This document shows positions 13,064 to 24,300 of a DNA stretch of 64,000 nucleotides, one piece after another. Below the pieces are notes generated by a model. That model was not told the DNA's origin. It saw only the letters and a list, made by a program, of their open reading frames with translations, and did not search any database. Source of the stretch: Clavelina lepadiformis (taxonomy: Eukaryota > Chordata > Ascidiacea > Aplousobranchia > Clavelinidae); assembly GCF_947623445.1 (NCBI RefSeq), contig NC_135245.1:627501-691500 (forward strand). The letters run 5' to 3'. A program made the translations under genes and the position numbers. Each line of letters starts with the position of its first letter. Position 1 is the stretch's first letter.

Positions 13064-14664
13064 ATGTCAGAATTTGCTTCAAAAGTCATCTTAATTACTG
13101 GTAAGCAGTTATTCACCATGAACCATCATTACTATACGGTAAATATTTCCTTTTAATTTGATCAGGACGTAACTTGATTGTAGTCACAGCCTATGATGTA
13201 CTGTAGGCGCTGCATCGGGTTTCGGACAAGCAACTGCAAACGCATTTGCCAAGAAAGGAGCTTCATTGAGTTTGGTTGATAAAGATGAAGAAAATTTAAA
13301 TAAAGTTACCGAGCAATGCAAGAAGGCCGGTGCAAGTCAGGTAGGTCGCACAGGTGTTCTATAATTCTTCGTTAAGCAAAAAAGTTTTGAAATTGAAAAA
13401 AGCAATTCCATCAGGTGTTGGCTGTAGTCGCCGATTTACGAGTCGAAGACAACATAGTTCGAGCAATGAACGAAACGATTGAAACGTTCGACAGATTGGA
13501 TGTTCTTGTCAATAACGCAGGAGTTTGTAAGCTGGGCTCTGTGGAGAACGTAAGTCATTAAATGTAATGACGATATCATACCTTACGCATTTAAAAGACG
13601 GTAAAGTCAGTGACATGAACCTTAAGCAGAAAAGTTTGTGTGTTGTGCGCAAATCTTTGCACTGATGGTCGAAGAGATTCAGTGACTAAAGCGTTTGTGT
13701 TGTAAACAACAACACTTATCATAACGGAAAAAATAATAATAACGTTATATTTAAGCCGTCCAAGACCAAACTTTATGAGCTAAAATCGGAATTTTTGACG
13801 TAAATAAATTATTCAATTGTTTATAATATTTCATTTTTATGCAAACATGTAGACTCCGATGGAATCTTTCGATTTCACTTTCCACGTGAACGTGAAGGCT
13901 CATTTCCACTTCACCCAGCTTGCTGTGCCCCATTTGGAAAAGACGAAAGGTGAAACGAAACTAAATGTCAATCAATCAATGTCACTTTGTCAATCTAAAC
14001 AAGATACTTTTTTCAGGCATCGTGATCAACGTTACCAGTGTGGGAGGAGAAATGCCAACCCCAGCTGCAATTTTCTACGGAATGTCAAAGGCTGCTCTCA
14101 CATATTTCACCAAGTCAGCAGCATTAGGCGAGTTTTACGTATGAATGAATATTTTCTTGTCTTTGGATGGATCATTTCATGACGTTTAAAGTACTCTGTA
14201 AATCCAAATTTAATGTAAATGCAAACTATAAAAGATATGCGACCAGATGAACTTGCTTTTATTGAAATTGTTTTAGGGTTGGCAGAGAAAGGAATCAGAG
14301 TGAATGCAGTGGCGTAAGTAGCTTTGAAATATCGGTTTATCATAAGTCAGCAAAACAAAAGATGCAATAAAAATTTAATCCTTAAATTAAGCTTATCATA
14401 AAATACTTCGCCCACCACAGACCCACCAGTTGTAAAACAAATATACAATACGGGCCGGGAGCAATTCCACCAGATGTAGATGTGGAGCAAGTTATGGAAT
14501 TTCAAGCAAAGCAACAACCGCTGGGTGGCGTCAACATCGAGACACAGGATGTGGCGGATGCCATCCTGTTTCTGGCGTCTAATTCTGCTCGAACCATCAC
14601 CGGGACCTGTTTGGCTGTGGACAGAGGTCGCTTGCTTGCTGGTTCTATCACTAAGATGGCATAG
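13064..14664 (+). CDS. Short-chain dehydrogenase/reductase, array copy 4 (SDR4)
   Basis: Exons 13064-13100, 13207-13340, 13415-13549, 13853-13949, 14017-14127, 14277-14313, 14421-14664; 264 residues. Catalytic residues are kept; the Ser is in INVTSVGG and the Tyr/Lys in YGMSK. The loop encoded by the start of exon 7 is the most different of the five (TSCKTNIQYGPGA), losing the usual CDTN and Trp. Exon 5 is followed by GCGAGT, so intron 5 appears to be a GC-AG intron; the nearest GT would break the frame. Intron 2 is identical to that of SDR3. AATAAA at 14764-14769. Substrate unknown, and perhaps different from its neighbours. Confidence 0.9.
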
Positions 14665-15642
14665 ACTTGTAGACTGGTTTGGCTTCAATAGTATTCTATA
14701 ATTCTCCACCGACACAAAAATTGTTTTTTGACTGTTTAGTTCTCGATGAAACAACCAAAATTGAATAAATATATTTTTACAGCAGCGAATTAAAGTTCAC
14801 TGCTTTGTCACTTGTTGTTACATAAAAATCATTTACAACGCGCCTATTAATGAAGATGTTCATTTCCAACCACGCTACAGGCAAGAAGTCGTTCAAGATA
14901 AAATCTGTTTACTTTTCTCAGCGAACAATAAACTTGAACTTGTGCATTTGTTTGTTAAAATAATTAAAAACCGCGTAATACATGGATACAATGCGATTAG
15001 ACAAGGCTGCATTCTGAAAAAGGCAAGATGGATTTGAAGGTCTAGTAACGTGTGGGAGCTTTGAGTGCTTTTCTGATGATATACTTTTGATGATAGATGA
15101 TATACGAATGCTGTATACGAGAGGGCTCAAGCCGGTGAAATTAGGTAGGATTCTGTAATAACCACCTTGTACGGTCCGATGGATAGTACAGAAACTTGTT
15201 TGAAACGTTTAAATTAATCTTCTAAACCTATTCAATGTGCGTTTTTTTTATTTAAAAATCATTCTACGGCGTGTTTAAAACATATTTTCCAACATAAACG
15301 TGTTAAGTTTGCTTTGCTATGGGTTGAGCGGGATGCTTTTTCTGTTGGTGTTGTTGCATTGTTGATGCAAACGTGACAATGGAACGATTGAAAATAAGCT
15401 GACCAGGATCAAACATCTGTAAATGTTTGCTCGAGTTAATATAATTAACGAAAGTTTAGCTACGCGGTTAACCGCAAAGTCTAATGATCCTTTAATTAGC
15501 TTTCGCAAACGCAGCATCGACCTTACGGTCTAGCAACATGGGATCCGACCAGTTAGTTGCAAAAACCGTGTTTGAGACATTAATTTCCCGGCATAAAAAA
15601 ACTTTTTTAAGAGAGAATGCTATTTTATAGCTCGCTTTGAGG

Positions 15643-15836
15643 TAATATCAGAATCCATTCCAAAAATCGTCTTGGTTATGTCACGTGATGACATCCTTGT
15701 GCAGTTGACGGTCACGGTTGAATTATTGCGGTCACAGCCTATGATACATCGCAAGCGCGGCGTTTGGTATTGGACAAGCAACAGCAAATGCATTTGCCAA
15801 GAAAGGAGCTTCATTGAGTTTGGTTGATAAAGATGA
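15643..15836 (+). pseudogene. Broken SDR copy (exons 1 and 2 only)
   Basis: About 15643-15683 resembles exon 1 of the array genes but the start codon reads ATA and the splice donor is lost. About 15753-15836 matches the first two thirds of exon 2 almost base for base (GQATANAFAKKGASLSLVDKD), then similarity stops abruptly inside the exon at the GATGA of the DKDEEN codons. Within the match the acceptor reads CAAG instead of CAGG, and AAFGIG replaces AASGFG. Exons 3-7 are absent. This is a dead duplicate cut short by deletion or rearrangement; the good match of exon 2 suggests it is not old, or was recently converted. Confidence 0.8.
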
Positions 15837-16860
15837 TATTCAATGACTCAATGATATTTCGTGGTGGAAGTGTTAACTGAAGTTTTCGCTCTTCCCATTG
15901 CTATTAAACTATTACTTTATTTATTAACTATTACTAACTATTACAAGGTTTAATAAAACTCGCCCTAGCAGATTGCTCAACCTTATGTGCAATGTTAGCC
16001 GTTGATACTAATACATGCATAAAGCACTTGATAGGAATAAGAAGAGGAGTAGGAATAAAAGCGTCTACAGTCACTCAACAGCTGTTGAGATTCCTCGTAG
16101 GCTCAAACTGAAGACATAAGTTATAGCTACGACAAGCTTGACTCCTGTACTTGCACTTAACAGAACAACTCGACACTTGGTACTTACATAGCACCTGTCG
16201 AACCCTCACCGGTCGAAGTTTCTCGGTAGAATGAGCGATCCCAGCGAACGTTAAAGTGGTAAACCCATAAACGAAATTAAAAATGACACAAAATGAGATG
16301 TCAGTGGTAGGCATTGACCATATAGCAATGAGAAGCTGCAAGCATGAAGTATATAATTGGCTATAGTAATAGCTCAGTACAGTAAGTTAAAAATGATCCG
16401 ACCCAATTCAAACACAATTAACAAACAGATTGACATGTTAATTAAGCTGTTAGCAACGTGTTTAGGAAAGAATTTTTCAGCACATCAAGTATCCCATCAT
16501 TCTGCTGAGTCTTCACATTAAACTTGGTTAAAGAAGCAATTTATTAAAATTCTACAAAAGATGGCGATTGTTCTAAGACTTAATAAAGGCCCAGAATGTA
16601 GCGGAGTTTCTATTACAGGTTTCTCCAAGAGGAAAATTTATGACGGTTTCTTCGTTTTTTGTTGTTTTTCACAATTTAAGTCAAGTCTATAAGTAAATAG
16701 TAAATACATGAAAGACTCATCACTTAAATACTCGGGATTTGATTTTGATCATATTTGCAGGACAGCTCGAAACTGATACAAGTAATAAATTTATTAAAAA
16801 TTTATGGATTAGTTAAACTTACGGAGAGCTACACAGCTGGCGAAAACGCCGGTACAGGTC

Positions 16861-16902
16861 AGAGAGAGAAAGAGAGAGAAAGGAAGGGAGAGAGAAAAAG
16901 AG
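16861..16902. repeat. GA-rich simple repeat
   Basis: Imperfect AGAG/GAAA tract of about 40 bases. Open in one frame by chance only. Confidence 0.8.
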
Positions 16903-18327
16903 CAGGTAGAAGATGTGCGAGAAACACAAATGTTGCTTTTTTTGTGGGGAAGAATTTTAAAGATTTTGGCAAAACATTATTTTCAAAAAAATAATTGCAA
17001 AACGATTTCCGTGTGACTTTGTCATTGCTTGATTATAAATATAGGGACGTCGTTTACGCAGTTTTGATTGAAAATTACCACTTATAACATATACCACGAT
17101 ATCAAAAATAACGCTCAGCTGGTGAAAAACAGAAACAATGTTTGGTAGAAAATAAAGTTCTGTTTTTCACGAGTTGAACCTTGTATTTGATGATTATTAT
17201 ACCTGGTGGCAACCACAGTACATATACCACGATATTCAACGGTTTGATCAGTGGAGTAAAGTAAAGTGATGTAAAGCCGACGACGCTGTTGTAAACATCA
17301 AAACAAGAAATTCTTGTTGTGTTGGCATATTGACAGTATAATTGTTTTAAAAAAGGATAATACAGTATTGGAATTGAGAAAAATTTCAGAATAATACAAC
17401 TTGACCATTTAAATAAATTTAATCAATACATAACCCAATGCTGTTTGTGCTGGTCGAAGTCGGATTAGACACGATACAGGTTTAAGCGGAACTACTAAGA
17501 TAAATAATCAACTGATTAAAAAGATTAAGTAGTTGATGAAAGAAGTTTAACAAATATCGATGTTAAGCAGGTATGATTAGCACAGCAGTAGAACATGTGT
17601 GGTCCAAGATCAATGCGCGGATCTATGCAGATCAGAGCGAGAAGCACGCCAACAAGAGGAAGTATTTTACTCGAATTAGGAAACACTTAACGTAATGGTC
17701 CTCTCTATAAATTATGAACACGCAGATGCTCAATGCCGCTATGGTATCTGAGATTCTAGAGCGCGCTCCAAGGTAATAACGGAAGTTTATAACGCGCGTC
17801 AATTTAGCGACTTACGAAATCAAGCAGCAAGCTTTGTTCCAGCAAATGTCGGATTTGTTGACAATGATTAAGAAACGAAAATACATGTTGGCAATCTACA
17901 ATTAGGTAAAATCGTGAAAACTAAGTTATGCTCGAATGCTTGGAAGAATAGCACTTGCAACTTGGCATCGTGTTTGCAGAGACAAAGGCAAACATATGAT
18001 GTCTTTGTCCGTCCAATGTTCGCGTTTAGTTTTATATAGAATTGATTCACACGGAGTGGAGGGCACTGACGCCTTACAACGTCGACATTGTTCGCATATC
18101 TTTAGAAGACTTGAGTGAGACCATTTTTATATATCAAGTGCATACAAAACATTTCAAATTCTTGTCTAGATTTAGCAGATGACGAGGTTTCAGAAACCGC
18201 TGATGTAAAGACACTGATAGCTCCAGGGCTTAATTATATCTTGTCCGTACCCACTGCAAGCATTAAAATTTTGCCAGTTCAAGTAAAATTATTTCGTAAA
18301 TAAAGTCTACTTGTTTCTTGAGATATT

Positions 18328-19990
18328 ATGTCCGAGTTTGCTTCAAAAGTCGTCTTAATTACAGGTGAGCTATGTGTTATATAAGTTATGTGCTATATAC
18401 ACTTGGTTTGGCTTGCTTCTATTGAACCAGCCATGCTTGGGTGTTAAATGCAACCTATGATATACTGTAGGCGCGGCGTCGGGTTTCGGACAAGCTACTG
18501 CAAATGCATTTGCCAAGAAAGGAGCTTCATTGAGTTTGGTTGATAAAGATGAAGAAAATTTAAACAAAGTTACCGAGCAATGCAAGAAGGCCGGTGCAAG
18601 CAAGGTAGGTCGCACAGGTGTTCAGTAACTTTTCTATTTACACGAAAACCTTTTGAAATTAGAATGATATTTCAGGTGTTGGCTGTAGTCGTCGATTTAC
18701 GAGTCGAAGACAACATAGTTCGAGCAATGAACGAAACGATTGAAACGTTCACCAGGTTGGATGTGCTTGTCAATAACGCTGGTATCACTCGTGTGGGCTC
18801 TGTAGAAGACGTGAGTCGTTTAATAATAAAATGTAGCCTATTAAAGAAGTCAGGAGTTTACTGCGCGTTCTTTGTGTACACTACATAGCTCAGTTCTACT
18901 TGTTAAGTCTGCTTCGTTGGTCACAGTTGTTTGCGAAAATGCGTTGGAGGTTTTTTCAAAAGTGTTTTCAAAGTTCACGTATTTTTTGAAAAGCTTTATT
19001 TAAAAACTAGGGGTCTATGAAAAAATCTCTCATTTGAGAAGTTCAGCTTCACTACAAACTTTTAGGCTCCAATGGAATCATTCGATTTACTTTTCCACGT
19101 CAACGTGAAGGCTCATTTCCACTTTACCCAGCTTGCTGTGCCCCATTTGGAAAAGACGAAAGGTATAAAATTGACAGCAATTATTTCCAAAACACAATTT
19201 TTACTTTGAAAAGAAGGAAACGATTTTGAACGATTGATGGTTGTCGTGTCAAAGGAAAGCATTTTGCAGGTATCGTGATCAACATTACAAGTGTAGCGGC
19301 CGAGACCCTATTCCCAGGCGCAATCTTCTACGGAATGTCGAAGGCTGCGCTCACATATTTCACCAAGTCAGCAGCATTAGGCAAGTTTTTTCATCTTCTT
19401 GAATTATCGTTTTTTCTATTTTGAATAAATGTTTTGTGGCTTTGATGGTTGGCCCTGACTATGATTTTAAACAGCTATTTTCATTGTCATTTTGTTTACA
19501 GATCACTTTTTTTTACGAAATATTTGTAAAACTTTATTAGGTTTGGTAGGAAAAGGAATTAGAGTGAACGCAGTCGTGTGAGTAACTGTCACGTAGGTTT
19601 AGTTTTAACACTAAAATGGATTCATTGCAAGGTAATACGCATAGACAAACTCTGGATCAGTCTGTAAGAGTTTATTTCAAGGTACAAATCTATTGCTGTT
19701 TGATAAATCCATCCATAAAGAAATGGACATTTGATTATAATTATTTTTATAGACCGGCCCCTTGCGATACCAACATAATGCGATGGCCAGGAACGCTTCC
19801 GCCAGGTGTCAGTGCAGATGATCTTATCAATTTCCAAGCAAAAGATCAACCGCTAGGTGGCGTTAACATCGAGAAACAAGACGTGGTAGACGCCATCTTG
19901 TTTCTGGCATCTGACTCTGCCCGAACCATCACCGGAACATGTCTGGCTGTGGACAGGGGTCGGTTGCTTGTGGGATCTAAAGCAACATAA
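18328..19990 (+). CDS. Short-chain dehydrogenase/reductase, array copy 5 (SDR5)
   Basis: Exons 18328-18364, 18471-18604, 18676-18810, 19066-19162, 19270-19380, 19541-19577, 19753-19990; 262 residues. TGAASGFG, VNNAG, the tetrad Asn, Ser (INITS) and YGMSK are kept. It has the most divergent exon 5 (SVAAETLFPGAIFYG) and an NNAGITRVG sequence where the others have NNAGVCK or NNAGVCR. The final exon lacks two codons relative to SDR1. Intron 5 begins GCAAGT, a good GC-AG donor; the nearby GT would shift the frame. Intron 2 is very similar to that of SDR1, although they are the two ends of the array. AATAAA at 20005-20010. Confidence 0.91.
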
Positions 19991-21325
19991 AAGTAGAGGT
20001 GGGCAATAAAAGACAGTCTACGAAATGTTTCATTTGCAGAAATGAATTATAGTTGTTGGCTGTAATGAAACATAATGTGAGCAATGTCCCAGCGGACGAG
20101 TCTTCACCCAAAGATCTTAATTCATTTTTAGGGCTCAGTGCATTGTTCATGTATGTGCACATATCATTATGGTGATAATTGTTTACACATAGTAGGTAAT
20201 ACACAAGACCTTCGACTGTTAACCGTGTTTATTGTTGGTTCACGCCATTGCAATAGGCATCTATAGGCTAAAATACGCCTAAAGAGCCGATAGAAACAAA
20301 GAATATTTATTTGCCACATGTCAGAATAACTACTTGGCAAGTTGGAATTAGAACAACTTCTAGAAAGAATGGTCGCAATAAACACTTAAACAGTTTCAAC
20401 AAGCGCAATCCCAGGTTAACTTTAGGTCAAATTCATCGTAAAACGCATGAAAAAAAGAAAGGTTTCTATCTACCTCCATACAATATGTATAAAGACGGAT
20501 ATCTTCAAAATCTATTGCACAAAAGACATTTTGTTTAGTGGTCTTGGTGAATAGAGTATAGACCCAAAATCAGTCAAACTAGACCTAGGAAACAAATAAA
20601 ACAAATTAAAAATGTGTTTCCATTGGAATTTGCACAAAGGCAGAAAAGCTCGGTAATCGGGACTCGAGCGACGAGGAATCATCACCGATTTTAAGTCGTG
20701 CAAAGACTTTCGTCAGTCTGAGAATAAAGATTGTGACCCCATACCATTTACAACTAACTCTGCCGCGAAATGAACAATTCAAGCCAAGTACGAAAAGCAA
20801 ATCTTGTTTTACAAAAGACAAAAAACTTTTTAAGTTAAAGTGATGCACTTCAGTGTATAGCTGGAATCTATCTGCGTTATTTTGGCCTGACGTGTCATCT
20901 TACACTTAGTATAACTATACTAATGAAAGTGTACATACCTAGCTATAGCACTCTGAAGTCAATAACCTAATAACAATAATAATTAGTATAATAATTAATT
21001 ACTGAGTTGATGTTGTCTGAACCGTGTTAACCAGATTTAAAAAAAGTAAAATATAAAACAGGGTATAATTTGACACTCTGAAGATTAACTTTTTATTTTT
21101 CGACACTAGCTTTCGCAAGCATAAGCTTGCTTCTCCAGGTGTACTCCGAAAATGAATATTATTTAAAACTATTGTCACATCATAAACTTAATCGTGAAAT
21201 CATAAACGCTTTTTATCAAATGTGATTAACAAGAAATGTTATCAATCATTAGGAAAAAAGATACAATAATGTAACTACTTTAGCAAGTAAGGCAGCCAAA
21301 AGTGATGTCATTACAAACCATTAAA
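19991..21325. other. Intergenic between SDR5 and the first transaminase gene
   Basis: Holds the SDR5 3' end, one copy of a dispersed repeat (about 20631-20750, listed separately), and AT-rich DNA. A short hairpin-like stretch with AGCTTTCGCAAGC and GCTTGC lies near 21110-21135. No gene recognised. Confidence 0.5.
20631..20750. repeat. Dispersed repeat, copy A
   Basis: About 120 bases clearly similar by eye to 31893-32012, sharing words such as GAGGAATCA/AAGGAATCA, TTTAAGTC, TGCAAAG and AATAAAGATT/GATAAAGATT. A weaker copy lies near 39410-39500. Possibly the tail of a SINE; family not identified. Confidence 0.55.
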
Positions 21326-24300
21326 ATGGCGTTTTTAGCTAACTTCAGCAAAGTTAAAGTAAGCAGGATTATTGCACCAGCCAGTCATCGTGGCAAGTCA
21401 GTACAGCAGCTCAAGGCTAAGCAAAAACCTATTCGAGGTAAGGAAGACCACGTCAAAAAAGGCATTAGCCTACAGTAAGCTTAGGCTATATGTCAGGGGT
21501 GTCCAACCCGTGGCCCGCGGAAAGGTTCTGAGTGGCGCGCACGGTATTTTTCGAAATGACTTATATTATCAACTGAATCGCCTATGTAATTTATGACGAA
21601 CTTACATTCCGAGAAATTGGCATTTATTGTTGGCTTTCTTTGTCTATTGCTCTACAGTCTATACCAGGGTGGTCCAAGACTGCGAACATGAAGGGCCACA
21701 TTAGGGTCTGAGAAAAACTTCACGGGCCGCATAGTGAGAAATGATAACGCGTTGCTGAAAGTAGAAACGTTGTTAACTACTGTTCGCAGGCTATGAACAT
21801 TAACAAATCTTGTCGCTTACAAAATACAGTTGTATGAATGAAATGAAATGAATGAAAGGAAAGGACTGAGTTTGCTGTTCTGATCGACCTAATGTTTTGC
21901 TGCACGCCTAACTCACTTTTTAATCTCTGCTTGCGACTCTGCGTTTTTGCTTTTGCATATGGTGTCGATCTCTGCTTTAAATTCAGTGGTCGACAGACGT
22001 AAGCAGGCATCCAGGGTTTCATCAGCCATTCTGTTCCGTGTGTCGCTTTTTAATCGCTTCATAATGGAGAAAGTGCTTTCACATATGTATGTGCTACCAA
22101 ACATGGAGCATATCTTCAGTGCGAAGTCGTTTAATCGTGGAAACTGTTCGTTGCTTAAAAGCCTCCAAAAGGCGTCGTAACGCTCATTCTTACGTGAAAG
22201 AAGAAAAGGGTCTGACTGCAATTCACATAGTTCTTGCTGAACGTAAGATGGTTGGGATTCTATAACTATTTCCATTGGATTGTTGAAAAGCTCCATTTGT
22301 GCTTTCAGCAAATCAAAGTCAGCGAATCTGTCGTTAAACTCATCGATGATGTCACCAATTTTGTTAGAAAATGCAGAAAAATCGATACTTTTTCTTTCAC
22401 CAAGTACTTCACTGCATGCAGGAAAGTGGGTAGCATCATTCCTTTGCAAAGAAGCCTTAAATAGCACAAGTTTCTTGCGAAAACCTTCAATGTGTCCAAC
22501 CAATTGAGAAATATTTTGTTTCTTACCTTGCAGTTTCATGTTTAGGATATTGAAGTGATTACTAATGTCTGTCAAGAACGCCAACGAACCAATGAACTTG
22601 TCATCACTCAACTGAATCTGGTATGTCTCGGTCGTCCCTTCTATCTCATTCTGGAGAAAATTTAGTATTTCTTTTCGCAAAGAAAAGAAATGTTTCAATG
22701 TTTTGCCTGCACTTAACCATCGAATTTTTGAGAATAGTGGAACATCTTCATATTCTGCACCCACATCTTTTAAGAACTGGATGAATTTTCTATGTCTCTG
22801 GGCTCTGTTTCCCCCTTTGATGATGTTGACTATATTCGTCACACTAAGCATAACATCACTCATCTGCAAAACTTTGGCACATAGTGCTTCTTGGTGAATG
22901 ATACAATGCAATGTTGGGCAGTTCACTCCATGATCTTTTAGAATGCCAAGTAGTCCTCTCTTTCGTCCTGTCATTGCCCTGGCACCATCTGTTACAACAC
23001 ATGCACACTTCTCAAATCCTCCATAAGCATCAACGACAGACGCAAGGCTGTTATATATGTCGATACCTTTTGTAGTTCCACGAAGTGGAGATATCTTGAG
23101 TAGTTCTTCAAATACAGTAAAGTTTTTATCAATAGTGCGAATGAAAACCAAAAGCTGGGAAACGTCACTGATGTCAGTACTTTCATCCAAGGCTAAAGAG
23201 AAGTACTTGCATTGTTGAACAACGTCTTTCAATTGCACAGTCACGTTTTCGCTCAATTCTGCCACTCTTCTTGCAACGGTTTGATGAGATAAAGAAACGT
23301 TTTCAAATTTTTTGGCTATTTTTTTATCTCCAAAGGAAAGGGCCATCTTAATCGCACACTCTTTTACAATCTCCCCGTCTCGAAAAGCTTTTCCATGTTT
23401 TGCGAGCGTTAGAGCAACTTCGTATGAAGCTTTAAGGTCTGCAGTTGAATCGGGTTTGGAAAAACCAATAATCATTTTTTTTTGCTTGGAATAATTGCCC
23501 TTTAACTCTTTCAAAATTGCTTCCCTAGAAGTTCCATGGTATTGGCCATATTTTTTCTCATGCATGGTGCTGTAATGTCGCTTTAAATTAAACTCTTTAG
23601 GCACTGAAATAACTTGCAAGCAAACCAGACACTGTGGTTTACCATTGCTATTGGCAAAAAAATACCTTTCCTCCCAAGTAGAATTGAACTCTCTGTTTTC
23701 CTCTGACACTTTTCTTTTGACACTCATGCTTTTAGTAAACTTTTCCCCTTGACTAAATAAACGAGTTGCAGCTAATTTACAACCAAATTCGAGAGTGTAC
23801 TCTGCGCTAGCAACAAAAGCAAAATATCAACGCACGTTTGTGTCGTCACAAACCGACATTGTTCCCTCATAGTTACCTATTGACCCGATTATGCACGACT
23901 TATTTAGGGTTGTGGCGAATGTAATGTATTTATAAAGCGTAGGTGTATTTTTAAACCTTGGATTTAGCACTGATAAAATTCCGGCATCCACAAAGTGTTC
24001 GCGGGCCGCACAAAAGCTTCACGCGGGCCGCATGCGGCCCGCGTGCCAGGGTTTGGACCACCCTGGTCTATACTATACAGCAATAGATAGTAGAGATAAT
24101 AGATAGGCCTAATATAGATAAGAGAGTAATAGATAGATAATATACTATAGTCTCTAGTGCAGGGTGCACAACTGTTCAAGTTAATTTTATTGCATCACGA
24201 TTTATTTCTTGTAAGGTTAAAATTTTGGTGTGAGTGTTTTAATTAGAAATTAGCATTAAACACTCAAGTGGCCCGCGCAATCATTCGTAAATCGCATGTG

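Larger units (their letters stand above)
14665..18327. other. Intergenic between SDR4 and SDR5, with a broken SDR copy
   Basis: Contains a broken SDR fragment (15643-15836) and a GA-rich simple repeat (16861-16902), both listed separately. A short word, CATATACCACGATAT, occurs twice (about 17090 and 17222). No other gene recognised. Confidence 0.5.

Noticed and set aside
17060-17240. Direct repeat of CATATACCACGATAT as start of a CRISPR-like or satellite array
   Set aside because: Only two copies, irregular spacing, in a eukaryotic AT-rich spacer.
21505-24300. Transposase as an exon of the host transaminase gene
   Set aside because: Opposite strand, and the element has its own ends and target duplications; the host exons join in phase without it.
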